A stretch of 64,000 nucleotides of DNA from Dissophora ornata (lineage: Eukaryota; Mortierellomycota; Mortierellomycetes; Mortierellales; Mortierellaceae), in assembly GCA_025201705.1 (NCBI GenBank), contig MU616580.1, forward strand, positions 28,103 through 92,102. Reading direction: 5' to 3'. Every line of letters starts with the position of its first letter. The first letter of the stretch is position 1. A program made the position numbers and the translations under genes. Under the pieces are notes generated by a model. That model was not told the DNA's origin and made no database searches. It worked only from the letters and a program-made list of their open reading frames with translations. This document shows, one piece after another, positions 34,613-46,331 of the stretch.

Positions 34613-35251
34613 ATGCTCGACGATTTCCAAAAGGGCCTTGAACCTGCAGCTGTCGCCCAGGACGGCTCCAGCCTCCGTGTCCTCATTGTCCATACCCGCT
34701 GGAACTCTGCCATCGTCCAGGGTTTGGTTGCCGGTGCTAAGAAGGCAATGATTGAGCAGCACAACGTCAAGCCCGAGAACATCGTCATCGAGTCCGTCCC
34801 AGGCGCTTACGAACTTCCCTTCGCGGCCAAGAAACTGATCGAGATCTCGCAGATCCGCGCCGCAGAGGGAGCGAATGACCTGATGGGTAACGTCAACCTG
34901 TTGGACGGCCTTAACCTCTCGTCTCCTACTACCTCGACCTCGAACACGCCCGCCATTCCTTCAACAACGGGAGGAAGCAAACAGGCGTTCGATGCTGTGA
35001 TCTGTATTGGCGTATTGATCAAGGGCTCGACCATGCACTTCGAGTACATTTGCGAGGCGGTGACTCAGGGGATTATGCGTGTGGGTCTGGACTCGGGTTT
35101 GCCAGTGATCTTTGGAGTGTTGACGTGCTTGACGGAGGATCAGGCCTTGAGCCGTGCGGGTATGGATAAGGATGGCAAGGGACATAACCATGGTCTGGAC
35201 TGGGGCTCTGGAGCTGTTGAGATGGCTCTCTTGAAGAACCGCGCCCTTTAA
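34613..35251 (+). CDS. RIB4: 6,7-dimethyl-8-ribityllumazine synthase
   Basis: Penultimate enzyme of riboflavin synthesis: condenses 5-amino-6-ribitylaminouracil with 3,4-dihydroxy-2-butanone 4-phosphate. Single exon, 212 residues. Seen motifs: LRVLIVHTRWNSAIVQGLV at the N-terminal strand (aromatic Trp stacking on the pyrimidine), VESVPGAYELPFAAKKL, and the phosphate/catalytic segment GVLIKGSTMHFEYICEAV whose His is the general base. These are followed by VGLDSGLPVIFGVLTCLTEDQAL and the C-terminal WGSGAVEMAL. Between residues about 81 and 122 there is a Ser/Thr/Pro-rich insertion (LSSPTTSTSNTPAIPSTTG) absent from the roughly 170-residue yeast enzyme. It falls between core elements and probably loops out. 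Yeast-type pentamers or icosahedral assembly cannot be told from sequence. Start: first ATG in a leader rich in CA/CC. Confidence 0.96.
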   Translation: MLDDFQKGLEPAAVAQDGSSLRVLIVHTRWNSAIVQGLVAGAKKAMIEQHNVKPENIVIESVPGAYELPFAAKKLIEISQIRAAEGANDLMGNVNLLDGLNLSSPTTSTSNTPAIPSTTGGSKQAFDAVICIGVLIKGSTMHFEYICEAVTQGIMRVGLDSGLPVIFGVLTCLTEDQALSRAGMDKDGKGHNHGLDWGSGAVEMALLKNRAL

Positions 35252-35719
35252 AAAAAGATATTCTCTCACGATCGACTTGAACGCGACTTTGTACATATTC
35301 TTTTTTTTTCTTCTTCCTTCTGGCATCATTATCGAAACATGAGAACACAATTGCCGAAATCTAAATGACGGCGTATCATAAAGTCAATTATGTGCTTCTC
35401 TTTAATTTGTATCTGATCAATTGGAACCTGATAGCCTGGTAGTTCGGAGATCTCGCTGACTTGCATAGCATGGCCTCAATGCTGCTGTGGATGATGGGTC
35501 TCTCGTCATTTCGGGGACTGATAAAGGTGTCATCGTTACCTTGTTTCTGCCGCGATTCCTGCGCAGCCAAGGCGTCTCGACTTTTGGAAAACGTGTCGAG
35601 TGAATAATGATCGCATGTGACTGCTTGAGTGCTCGCATCGTTGGGCCATGCAAGGAACGGTCCACCTGTGCATTCCACTTCTGTTCCCACAACCAACCTT
35701 CCCAACTTGACTTCTCGCG
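35252..35719. other. Intergenic region between RIB4 and VPS45
   Basis: Contains the RIB4 3' end (T-rich run near 35300-35312) and the VPS45 promoter. No coding sequence, RNA gene or repeat is supported; reverse frames here are chance. Confidence 0.5.
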
Positions 35720-38022
35720 ATGAACACGATAACGGCATTACAGTACTACATTGACAAGATGCTCGGCGACACGCCGGGCATGAAAGTTTTGCTATTGGAC
35801 CAGGAGACTACGCCCATCATCTCCATGGTCGCGACGCAATCGCATCTCCTCCAGAAGGAGACCTACCTCGTGGACCGGATCGAGAACAGCTCTCGGGACA
35901 AGATGCGGCACCTGAAATGCATCTGTTTTCTAAGGCCGACTGCTGACTCGATCGAGAAGCTAATCCAGGAACTCAGGGACCCCTGCTATGGCGACTACTA
36001 TCTCTGTAAGAGCAAGAGACAGAGAGGCCGCGTGAATGGATACATGGCCATCTGTGCCACTGCACGCTATCAAAATTACCCAGTACCGGTACTAAGCACT
36101 GTCCGCTTACTATAGATTTCAGCAACAGGATCAAAAAAACGGCAATTGAGCAACTTGCAGAGATGGACGAGCATGAAGTCGTACGGGAAGTTCAGGAGTA
36201 TTACGCAGATTACTACGCCATCAACCCAGACTGCTTCTCGATCAATTTGGATCCATCCATCATGCCTTTATACGGAGATTCGTTCACGGCTTGGGAGAGT
36301 ACCAGCTTTATAAGGACCGTGGATGGACTGTTGAGCGTGTTGCTGTCGTTGAAAAAGAAGCCGTTGATTCGGTATCAGAAGCAGAGCGCCATGGCCAAGA
36401 GGCTTGCCACAGAAGTGCAGGTATGAAGAGAGACAGGGAGAGAGAGAAAGAGAAGACAAGGCTAGGAAACAGCAGAGCGTGACGTCAAACCTGGAAGTAC
36501 AAGGGTGAGGAAAGCAAAACTGACCTCGAGCACTTTTCTTTGTTGTACGGTTAGTTTCAAATCCAACAAGAAGGACAGCTGTTTGATTTCAGAAAGTCGG
36601 ATACATCCCCTATCCTCCTCGTGCTCGATCGCCGGAACGACCCTGTCACGCCACTTCTTTCTCAATGGACGTATCAAGCGATGGTCCATGAGCTGATTGG
36701 GATTCGTAATGGAAGAGTGGATTTGTCAGGAGTGCCTGGCATCAAGCCTGAGCTGAAGGTACCTTTCTTCAGGTCACGGATCGCTTGAAAAGACTCTTTC
36801 TGAAAGGCCATTCATCGGAGGACAGAATTATAGCAAACTGACGTTTGGCTGCATTTTTTTTTTTTTTTTGAAATCGACTAGGAAATTGTGCTCTCATGTG
36901 ACCAGGATTCTTACTTCCAAAAGAACATGTTCCTCAACTTGGGAGATCTCGGAGCGAACATCAAGAGCTACGTGGATGAATATCAGACAAAGACCAAGTC
37001 CAACATGAACATCGAGTCGATTGCGGACATGAAGCGCTTTGTGGAGGACTACCCCGAGTTTCGAAAGCTGTCAGGCAACGTTTCGAAGCATGTCACGCTC
37101 GTTGGAGAGCTGAGTCGACTGGTCGATCAGGGAAACGTATTGGAGGTCTCAGAACTGGAGCAGAGCTTGGCGTGCGCTGATTCGCACAACAACGACCTCA
37201 AGGTATTTGCATCCCACCATTCCACTTAATTGTCATTCCAGTCTCCCATGTATCGTCTGTCTGCCAAGCTTACATAATGAATTCGTGGATTGCATCTGTT
37301 TCTTAGAATCTTCAACGGCTGATCAGTAGCCCGAAGGTTAGTGATGCCAGCAAGATCCGCCTGGTACAACTGTACTCGCTGCGTTATGAGAGGTTTCAAG
37401 GCAACGCTGTTGCATCCTTGATCGATCTGCTCTACAAGAACGGACTGAGCGAACGTGATATCGCTGTAAGTTGATACAATTTGGTTTTTCCAATGAAACT
37501 GTAGGAAGTGGCTCTCATGCATTACTCTAAAATTGAAATCTTTTGTGCGCACTGTAAATCCTGCAGTCCCTAGATACCCTGATGCAATATAGCGGTGCAT
37601 CTCAAAGACAAGACGACCTGTTCTCGAATGAGAGCATTCTCTCGCGAGGAAGGAGCGCACTTAAGGGACTCAAGGGAGTCGAGAATGTATACACGCAGCA
37701 TCAACCACAATTGGGCCAAATCTTGGAACAGCTTCTCAAAATGAGGCTGAAAGAGACGAGCTATCCATTCGTAGATGGATCAAGTCGCGATCGACCGCAG
37801 GATATCATTGTGTTTATGGTTGGTGGTACAACGTATGAGGAGGCACGATATATTTCCATGCTGAATTCAACAACCCCAGGAGCGCGTATTATCCTTGGAG
37901 GAACCACTATTCACAACAGTCAGAGCTTCCTGGAAGAACTGGTGCACACGCAAAGACGAATGCCAAGCCATGCATCAGATTCTTCCCGCGGTCGGCGTAC
38001 CCAGGCAGGGATCTCACTGTAG
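35720..38022 (+). CDS. VPS45: Sec1/Munc18-family protein Vps45
   Basis: SM protein that chaperones SNARE assembly for Golgi/endosome traffic (Tlg2/Syntaxin-16 partner in known systems). Exons: 35720-36005, 36116-36420, 36555-36758, 36882-37202, 37307-37465 and 37567-38022, all in phase, giving 576 residues (yeast Vps45 is 577). The N-terminal domain reads [20 protein letters not shown], then [17 protein letters not shown] and [20 protein letters not shown], typical Sec1 domain 1 sequences. Domain 2 contains [20 protein letters not shown] with [12 protein letters not shown], the strongest family signature. The C-terminal domain has [16 protein letters not shown] and [19 protein letters not shown], the Vps45-type ending. 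The last 40 residues are a basic Ser/Arg tail. The stop lies only 11 bp from the stop of the convergent unknown gene. Confidence 0.96.
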
Positions 38023-38033
38023 TCTATACATGA

Positions 38034-39039
38034 TTAATAGATGAGAAAATTGTATTTGACCATGGATGATTGGCTTGTATTGAATATAAATACTGGTTTT
38101 AATGTATAATCTTCGAACTCTTTTTTTCGTCCCTGTTTGCCTCTCGTGGATTGTGCCAGTTCTTCCTCATGTTGTCTTTGCAACTGTGTTCTTTCTCTAT
38201 TTAATTTGCCCGCTACCTTCCTCTTTGCCAGTTCCCGCGCAAATTCCGCCCGCATCTTGATGAATAAGTCCATTCGGATCGCGGGCCGCGAGCCCATCAG
38301 GACCGTGCCTCGGATCACATCAATATCCTTCCAGGCCTCGCTTCCCTTCTTGCGTCCCTCCTTGGGGACACGGCCGTCACGGCTGGGACAGAGATAATCG
38401 AGATATTGGTGTGGATCGACTTCGTAGATCGAGTTCTCGTCTAGTCGCTTCTCCTCGCTTTCATTCTTATCAGTAGCTGAGGAGCGTTTGAGAATGAACT
38501 GTATACATGGGGCGCCGTTTAGTTTAAGTTCGACCACCTATAAACGCACGTCTACCTCGATCGCATCGCCTCTTCCTGTACTATTGCTTTCAGTCGTCAT
38601 TGGTGAGTTCGTATTTGCCCCAGGTCCTGGTTCACGACCTTTACTGCCAACAACGCGAAACGTCTTTCTGTACCGCAGCCTGTCTCCGACATTAATCCTT
38701 CCTGACAATCCCATCTTTGCTAACGACACTTTTATCGACTCTCCTGCTCGACTGCCAAAAGGGGGTTTTTTTGCCTCCTCCAGCGGCGGATGCTGTTGGT
38801 GGCGGATGGGCTTCCGTGCCGCTGGGCTTGGAGTAGGAAGGGGGATTTGCTTAACTTTAGTTTGTGACGATCTTTGGGATGTCGCCTAGAGTGGAACAAG
38901 GGGAAGGCGACATCGATGTATGACCTTTAAACCAAGTAGGGAGAGGAGCGACGCCACCATGAACATCCGCAATTTGAGCGTCTTGTACCTGCTTCGCACT
39001 ACTAGTGCTGCTGCATATGAGTGTTTCGGTGGTGCTCAT
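38034..39039 (-). CDS. Unknown basic protein, 281 aa, three exons
   Basis: Not recognised. Proposed exons: 39039-38989 (17 codons, CAG|GTACAA), 38885-38556 (110 codons) and 38498-38034 (155 codons with stop), all in phase. Exon 2 begins with a Gln/Pro/Ser-rich stretch and contains SLAKMGLSGRINVGDRLRYR followed by KTFRVVG. Exon 3 has DPHQYLDYLCPSRDGRVPKE and a long charged helix (residues about 205-265: FARELAKRKVAGKLNRERTQ, then LQRQHEEELAQ), probably a coiled coil. Between exons 2 and 3 the genome has an in-frame TAG at 38540-38538. A 57-nt intron (to CAG at 38499) removes it; an 18-nt intron ending at that TAG would also keep the frame. Overall charge is strongly positive, suggesting a nucleic-acid or nuclear role, but this is only inference. 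Convergent with VPS45, 11 bp between stops. Confidence 0.62.
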
Positions 39040-39438
39040 AGAAAAGCATTAAAAGACGCTTTGTGCGTGAAGCGCGACAGTCACGACGGGGAGTGAGGCA
39101 TCTGAGCATGTAGATACTTGTCATAACACCGCAGCGAGCAAGATCCGGCTTCGTGGAAGTGCCCGAAGCGGCTGAGAACTAACCAGCGCTCCAAGCAAGA
39201 AAAGAGGTGACTGGCGGCAGTTTCGCGCAATCAAACTTTGTCGCCCTGATCGAATGCTTCAGAGATTTAAAAAATCCCTTGAGTAACGAAAATATTCATG
39301 GTTCAAGAAAAGTCGGCCAATTAAGGTGTCATAGAATGGTGTCATTTTTAGTGGTGTGAGAACCTCTTTCCCTTTGGCCTTTATACTCATATGTTTTGGT
39401 ATTCTATAGACAACAGAAAATGACAGCGATCCTGCCAT
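39040..39438. other. Intergenic region between unknown gene and SMC2 3' end
   Basis: Holds the promoter of the 281-residue protein gene and the 3' end of SMC2. No TATA box, RNA gene or repeat stands out. The interval is moderately GC-rich around 39060-39220. Confidence 0.5.
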
Positions 39439-42400
39439 CTAAACTTTGACCCTCTTGGCCATCTTCTTCTCTGAATGTGACGAGGTTGAGGCCGTCGATC
39501 TTGATGATCCTTCTGCAGCCACATTTGCTGCCGACACGTCGTTCTCCTTCTCGCTTTCGCCCCGCCGTGACGAAGCGCCGTGTGAAGATGTTGAGGAGCC
39601 TTGCGAAGATTTCGCGTTACTTCTCTGGTTTTGTGCATTGCGCTAATGATATAAATACAGTGAGAAAGGAGTCAGAGCCGATACCAGGTTGCTTTTCCAT
39701 GCATAAGACATATCAAACACAATGCTCGTTTGAGCGATAAAAAGGGGGAAATAAACACTTACGTCGACGATAGAGATGCCATCCCTGAATCTGGCTCGGA
39801 ACAATACGTTCGCATTATTGAACATTCCTTCCTTCAATGACACCACAATAAACTGTGACCCCTTGAACCGCGTTCGAAGCAGCTGTCCAATGTTCTGAGT
39901 ATGAGACAAATCTAACGCGGCATCGACCTCGTCAAGAATATACATCGGGGCGGGCTTGAACTGCAACAATGACAGGATAAGCGACAACGCAATCAGCGAT
40001 CGCTGTCCACCACTCAATTCTGTCAAACTGGCCTTCCACACTCCACCGAGACAGACTTTTACTTCCAGTCCTCCAGTGACACCCTGACCCTCCAGTGGCT
40101 GCAGTTTGGCATCATTTCCGGGTAAAAGATCACCAAAGATTGCGCCGAAATCACCGTTCACTTTTGAATATGTTCGCTCCAGAGCCTCGTTCTTGTAATC
40201 ATCTAAGGAGACGATCGTGTCCTCGATCTTGGTCTTGTCTCGTCGTACCGTCGCTAACATCTGCTTCAAAGACGTCTCGCGCTTCTCTTGACTCTCGAGC
40301 ATGGTCATAACCTTGGGGTTGACCTTGTTCTTCATTGCGGAGTGCTTCTCGTCAAGCTGCTTCAGCTTCTTACGGGACTCGGATGGGTTCTGGGCGTTAA
40401 AATCATATTGTCCATTCGGCTGTCCGAACAAACTGCGAAAAACGCATTGAACCGAGTGAAAGAGGGAGGATGTTAATTCGAATAATATATCACCTTACTC
40501 TTCTTACTTGGCTTTAAAGTGTCACTTACTGTTTTTGATCCTCAATCCAATCGTGCTCATCCTCCAGATCCTGGATACCCTTTGCCAGTTGATGATTCTC
40601 CTTCGATAGACGATCTGTCTCATGTGCAAGGTTCTGGATCTCTAGCTGAGTTTCAGCCACTGCCTTGGACTTTTGTTTCGAAAGCGCCTCCAGTTCTTTC
40701 AGTTCCTCGTCGTACGCTGTGAGTTGAGCCTTCTCGCGCTCGAATTCTGCTTGTGCCTTTTCGAGTGATGTCTCCAGTGTCGCCAAGTGTGTGGAGAGTC
40801 GATCACGCTCTTCCTTGAAATTAGCGATAAGAGTTTCGCTTTCAGACAGCTCCTGGTTCGCGGTCTTGATATCTTTTTCCAGTTGCTCTATCAATACAAA
40901 TTCACAAGCGGTGAGCACAAAGTATAGTATTTTCCTTGTTCCTCCTTAGAGATTTCCTTGGCGTCCAATCTTACCTTGCTCGAGCTCTATCGTCTGGTAT
41001 TCACGTTGCATGGCCTTTACACGCGGCGCATTCTTGACGAGCTCCGCCTTCGACTTTGCCAGTTTTTGCTAAAAGAGTTGCAGGTAGAGCGAAAAAAAAT
41101 GTCAGGCTACCTCTCAAAAATAAAGTAACTCTAAGGTTCAATAACAACCATGGCGAGAGCATACCATAAGCTCCTGTAGTTTGCCGTCCTTATTCTTCTT
41201 AAAGTCATTCATCTCCTTCTCGATCTCCTGGCAGCGTTTGACAGCATCGGACTTCTTGACATTTCCTTCTTCTATGCCTGTTTTTAAGGTCTCGATTTCC
41301 TTCTCCAGCTTCTCAACCTGCTCCATCAGCTGAACATGCTCGCTAGCGGAAATCCGTTGCTCACACAATCGCAGCTCGTGTGCCTTGAGCTCCAATCTTT
41401 GCTTCAGCTCTGCGTAAGCTCTGCCTTCCTGAGATAAACTGGCAAGACGCTGTTCGATTTGCTGAAGCTGACGCCTGTGTTCTGCTAACTGACTCTTCAG
41501 GCCGTGTATCTCCTGCAAACTTGTGAGAATTCCCCCACCGCTAGGTCTAGAGCCACCTTGCAATGTTCCGCTGGGGTCGTATACATCTCCGTCGAGTGTT
41601 ACCGACTTCATTCGGACCTCCTGGTGGAACGTCACCTTCTTGGCACTCTCAGCATCCGCACAGATGAGAGTGTTGCCAAAGATATAGGTCATGGCTGTCT
41701 CCAAATGTTCCTCGTAGCCAACCAGTGTCAAAGCTAGGTTAACCTTTCCTGGAGCCAACTTTTGGGCAGTTGCGATTTTCTGTGATACAATCCAGAGATA
41801 GTTTTGTCATCAGATTTACAGAATGAGGCTAATTTTCTGTTCTCGACAGTAACAGCAACTGTCAAATATAAACGTACCTGGGCGTGTGCCTTGAAGGCAG
41901 AGATTTTGTTAAGCGGGATAATAGTAACACGCTTACGGAGCTTTCCATTCTGAAGCAGTTGAGATCCGATCACTTCGTTATCAACAACGACCTGTGGGAT
42001 AGACATAGTGGTTAGTATGATCCATCCACCATGACTGTGATGCCACTAACCCAAAATACATATGATCCAGATTAACTTACATTGTACAAACGGCCTCCCG
42101 CACAAATCTCCAATGCTGTAGCAGCGTCTGTATTCTCCGGGCGAACCGTGAACAACTCCGCAACTAGACCCTTGACACTTGATCGGTCAAAGTTCGGTGT
42201 TGGATTCGAATACTGGAAGTCGAGACCAGAAACCTTCCTTGATGTGTAATCAATCTGCTCTGACAGTCTAGAGATCGCCTCGGTCTGCGCTGCTTTCTCC
42301 ATCTGCAGCGCCCGCTCCTTCTCAGGATCGAACGTCTGTCTGCGCAACGCGTCCTCCAGCTGGTTCACTTGTTGCTTGGCTGTTGTAAGCCCTGCGCTGA

Positions 42401-44162
42401 GGTCCTTGTTGTTCTTCTGCGCTGCTGTGACCTGCTTACGCTTATCTGCCAGTTCCGTCTCGAGGTGCTTCAACTTGAGCTTGGACTGCTCCACAAAGGT
42501 TGTTGCCTGGGCAGCAGATGCCTTGACCCTTTGCAACTGCTCCATATATCCATTCTCATGGCCTTCCTCTGCAGCCAATCCTGTCGACAACGTCTGGATG
42601 AGCTCTTCATTCATGCGCACCTGTTCTTGCTGTTCGTCGTGCTTTTTCTTCAAATCATTATAAGTTCCTTGAAGCTTTTGGAATTCAGCTCGTTTCTCCC
42701 GTAGGGTTTTCTCAGTCTAAAAATTATAAGTTACAAATATCACGAATGTCAGGACTCATAAAAACAGCGAAACAATAAATTCAATCAAACGAGCCTCTTT
42801 CATAGTATGTATAAACTTAACTCACCTCCTTTTGCGTAGCCTGGAGGCCAACACGGTTTTGCTGTTCCTCTTCAGCCTCCTTGCCCTTCAGGTCGCGCTG
42901 TGTCTTGACTTTAACCATGTCCTTTGAAAGCTCCTTAACGGTTGTGTCCAAAGTCTGGAAATTCCCACCCTGCGTCATCTCCTTGAGCTTGTTTGCAGTA
43001 ATAGTCTCGATATGCTGTGTGATGTTGGAAATGGCAGACTGTAATTGCTGGATTTCGGCTGTTTTGTTTTCTGTCAGTGCTACCTTTGCCTCTAAATCGA
43101 CCTTCGACTTTGAATATCGTTGCTAGAGGCATAGGTTCGGAGAAAAGAAGTAAAGAACTGGATGGTGAGATGGACGGTGGCACTCCTCATAAACAGTTCA
43201 TATCGTTGAGGAGCAAAAGGTCGAGTACATACCGCGTAGCGGGAGTAATCGTATGATACAACAATCCTCGAGAGTCTCTCAATTTCCGTTTGCGTCTTCT
43301 GGAATTCCAAGTAAGCCCTCTTCTCTCCCCGCAGCTGGTCGAGCTTTGGCACAATTTCTTCCGATAGGAGCTGCGTGATCTCAGCGACCTTCTTTTCTTT
43401 CTTGGCAATCGTCTTCAGTGCCTTTTCCTTCCGCTCCTCAAACATACGGGTTCCAGCGGCCTCTTCAATCATAGACAGGATCTCGGGCGGCTTCATATTA
43501 AGGACCTTTGTGATTCGCCCTTGCATGATTAGGAAGTGAGGGTTGTTGATGTTGAGCTGCACAGACTGGAACAGGGTTTGAACGACCTGCTGCTGAGCTG
43601 TGTGTCCGTTGACTAAGAACTTGCTACGTCCGCCGATCAGGATCTAAGGACCAGAAGACAGCGCGTTAATTGCGAAACTGCAAATATTTGGGTCCTACAA
43701 TCCTTGACTCTGTAGACAGTACCTGACGAGTGATAGTAATCTGTTTGCTGCTTTCAAAGCCAACGGGGCTTTGCTCTCTATCCTGGTTGTTGAAAACGAC
43801 GGTAACGGATGCCTTGGTGACTCCCGCCTGCCCACGCTTATAAATCAAGTCCTGAATACTGCTTGCTCGCACCTATGACCAAGGAGTAGACATTTTCATA
43901 ACACGGTGGCAAAAGTCGTGAGCTACCTTGTCCTAAACCAACTTTGTAATCTGACCAAGACATTGATATTTTCTATCAGTTCCAGTATATGTACCTGTGA
44001 CCAGTTGGTGATACCGAGGACAAAACAGATAGCATCGAGAATGTTCGATTTTCCGGAACCGTTCAGACCAGTGATGGCGTTGAATTCAGGATCCCAGCCC
44101 GTGATGGATGTGCGGGTGGCATAACTCTTGAAGCCGTCGATGATGAGTTCTTCGATGCGCAT
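39439..44162 (-). CDS. SMC2: Condensin ATPase subunit Smc2
   Basis: Chromosome-condensation ATPase that pairs with Smc4 in condensin. Eleven exons, in order 44162-43995, 43872-43723, 43643-43233, 43122-42826, 42716-42081, 41991-41878, 41779-41165, 41068-40975, 40887-40530, 40432-39763 and 39642-39439. All phases close, giving 1238 residues. The start [18 protein letters not shown] is the invariant Smc2 N-terminus, followed by Walker A in [39 protein letters not shown] is specific to Smc2 rather than Smc1, 3 or 4. Coiled coils flank a hinge domain (about residues 515-680: [11 protein letters not shown], then [18 protein letters not shown], and [18 protein letters not shown]). The C-terminal head carries the signature [17 protein letters not shown] and Walker [17 protein letters not shown]. 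The last exon adds a 67-residue Ser/Glu-rich tail ending KKMAKRVKV, a possible nuclear signal, absent from shorter homologues. Confidence 0.97.
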
Positions 44163-44318
44163 CTTGCTGTATAGTGTTCCTGTCCCTGTCTACCTAACCT
44201 AGCTATGTCCTGCTTGTCTCCTGTGTGTTTCTCTTTCTTCGTCCTGATTGCTGTTGGTGGTCGCAGCAGGATGGTGAGGATGGACAACGAGAGGGAGGCG
44301 GAGAGCAACAAACAAAAA

Positions 44319-44324
44319 ACGCGT
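44319..44324 (-). promoter_or_regulatory. MluI cell-cycle box (ACGCGT) upstream of SMC2
   Basis: One ACGCGT preceded by six A residues on the plus strand, 157 bp before the SMC2 ATG and inside the 259-bp gap to the cis-prenyltransferase stop. It matches the MBF site consensus. Its position in a short promoter of a cell-cycle gene supports function; occupancy is not shown. Confidence 0.55.
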
Positions 44325-44421
44325 TTCCAAGACCAAATAAGCCCTGACTCGTGACTGGCCAATCACCTTGAATACCTCTGTAATGTACCCAAGACAGGCC
44401 ACTCTTTTTATTCAAATACGG

Positions 44422-46165
44422 TTATTGAAGCTGCACGAGCGGACAGTTTGGCAAATGTCCTCGGTGCGTAAGGAACTCTGCAACACGCTGCCTCTTCTCC
44501 CGTGCCTGGCAGCTATAATCATCTGCGTATCCATGGCTGCCGTCCCGTTCTCCAGAAACCAACGTCGACTCGGAAGAGTTGCGCTGCAAGGCCTTCAGCA
44601 ACGACCCACTTGTCTCTCCATCACTTGCAGTGAGATCTTGTGATATCTCCTCATCCTGATCCTCTCCAGCGTATTCAGTTCCTTGCACGCTGCCTTCGCT
44701 CGACCAAACTTCTTCCCTGTGCTCACGCTCCCGTCTCGACTGTGCAATGGAGCAAGCGCGCAATTGGTATCTCAGTAAGATAGGCAGCAGTTTCCAGAAC
44801 GTGAACTCGGGCCAGTAGCAGTCGATAAACTCGACATGGCAGGTTCGAGAACTTTGCCAGAGCATGAAATCACTGAGTCGGATCTCGCCCGAGGTGCGGA
44901 CCAAAATATCCATGGGAGGACAGGATCGCGTATAGAGGCTGTTCTCCAAAACGCCTGTCGTAATATCACTATTATTACAGGAGCAGTTAAAGAACACGTT
45001 AACATTGTCGATTCAAAATCCAAAATCCGAAAAAGTCTATAGGCCATCGACAGTGGCGAAGGGCTACCTTGGATCGAGTTCATAAGCCTCGATGCCGCTC
45101 ACTAGTGAGCGAGTTGCCATTGTCAACTCTTCGCGTGAGGTATATGGAAAGCACATATTGAGAATGGCTCGGTTGTTTGATTTCGTAAGATCTACAGCGC
45201 GCCGCACGACTTGTCGAACGTCCTCTGGAAGCAGGGCAACATCTCCCAGTACGCGAATCCCGATGCCGTATCGATTGACCAATTCGCTATGCGGAAGAAG
45301 CAAACGGATATAAAAACAGTTTGTTAGCCCACCATCGGCAGCTTGTTAGGGCGAGGAGGAATCACTGGTGTGATGCCACGTTACAATCAAAGAATGGTGT
45401 CGGTGATCAACCCCTCTCGTTTGTTGGGCTGTCCATCGGTCCGCACAAAGTCCATGCCCATTCTTTCAAACGCAATAGGCAATAGAGCCCGCCATGTAAA
45501 TTCTTCGTCGGGCAGTGTTTGACCCGGCAAGTGAAAACTGTGTTGAAAATTAACCCTTTTTTTTGTTTTCATGTGCAAATTAACACAATAAATGCACTTC
45601 TGCATGGGAATGCTTGAGCGTGCACGCCTGCCAAATGCCCCAACGGGTTCACCGAAAACGGACAGCAGATACACGATCAAGTCTGTCTTTACCTGCGTTC
45701 ACATAACTCTGCAAGTTTATCCTTGGCAAGCTCCATCAATGTCTCGACCTGATCTGGTGGGCGCTTGAAGTTCTCGATACTGAAGGCGTAGACAGTGACC
45801 ACCTTGACGCCCATCTCCATGCACACTGCTAAAATCTGGAAAAGAGGGAACCGACGGACAGATCGAGGTGGAAAGTATCGATTAAATAGTGCAAGTGATT
45901 ACGCGATCCTGTAAACAGTAGCCGGGCAGATTGCTGAAAGGAAATGAAGTTTGCTCCACGACTACAGATCGAGCAGCCGACTGGTCGACAGACATACCTC
46001 CTCGAGGGTTTCATATCCGAGGTAATAGCCCTTGCCATTTCCGACGTGGACCTTGCGGCCGTAGCGACGGTTGCCATCCATAATGAAACCGACGTGTTGT
46101 GGTATGGAGCCACATTGCAGCGCCTTGATGGCAATGCCTCGCATGGCCCTGCCGACTCTTGACAT
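44422..46165 (-). CDS. RER2: cis-Prenyltransferase (dehydrodolichyl diphosphate synthase)
   Basis: Builds the polyprenyl diphosphate precursor of dolichol from farnesyl diphosphate and isopentenyl diphosphate at the ER. Exons: 46165-45998, 45835-45693, 45286-45068 and 44968-44422, phases closed, 358 residues. Conserved motifs in order: HVGFIMDGNRRYGRK (catalytic Asp and the DGNRR phosphate loop), VYAFSIENFKRP, RYGIGIRVLGDVALLP, and near the C-terminus of the domain MDILVRTSGEIRLSDFMLWQ, the region-V signature binding isopentenyl diphosphate. The Ser/Glu-rich tail of about 120 residues after LPILLRYQL extends beyond the roughly 286-residue yeast Rer2 and is not conserved to my knowledge. The 406-nt third gap (45692-45287) holds an exon-like frame discussed among the findings. 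In fungi the enzyme works as a complex with a Nus1-type subunit, not seen here. Symbol by family; an Srt1-type paralogue cannot be excluded. Confidence 0.93.
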
Positions 46166-46169
46166 GATG

Positions 46170-46331
46170 GATGTGGGTGAATGGGTGAATGAGTGAGCGA
46201 ATGTGCGAGTGAAAGAGTGTGTATGTGAAAGAGTGTGTGGATGTGTGTGTGTGAGAGAGTGAGTGAGCGAGTGAGAGTGAGAGTGAGTGAGAGTGAGTGA
46301 GTGAGAGTGCGTCTGTGTGTGCGTGTGTGAG
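46170..46331. repeat. GTGA/GAGT/GT-rich microsatellite
   Basis: Degenerate tetra- to hexanucleotide repeats (GAGTGAGT, GTGTGTGT, GAGAGTGA) begin just before the cis-prenyltransferase start, in its presumed leader/promoter. Strand asymmetry is strong: purine plus T on the plus strand. Confidence 0.9.

Noticed and set aside
39060..39230. GC-richer stretch considered as a tRNA or small RNA gene
   Set aside because: I could not fit a cloverleaf or the A and B box spacing; nothing supportable.
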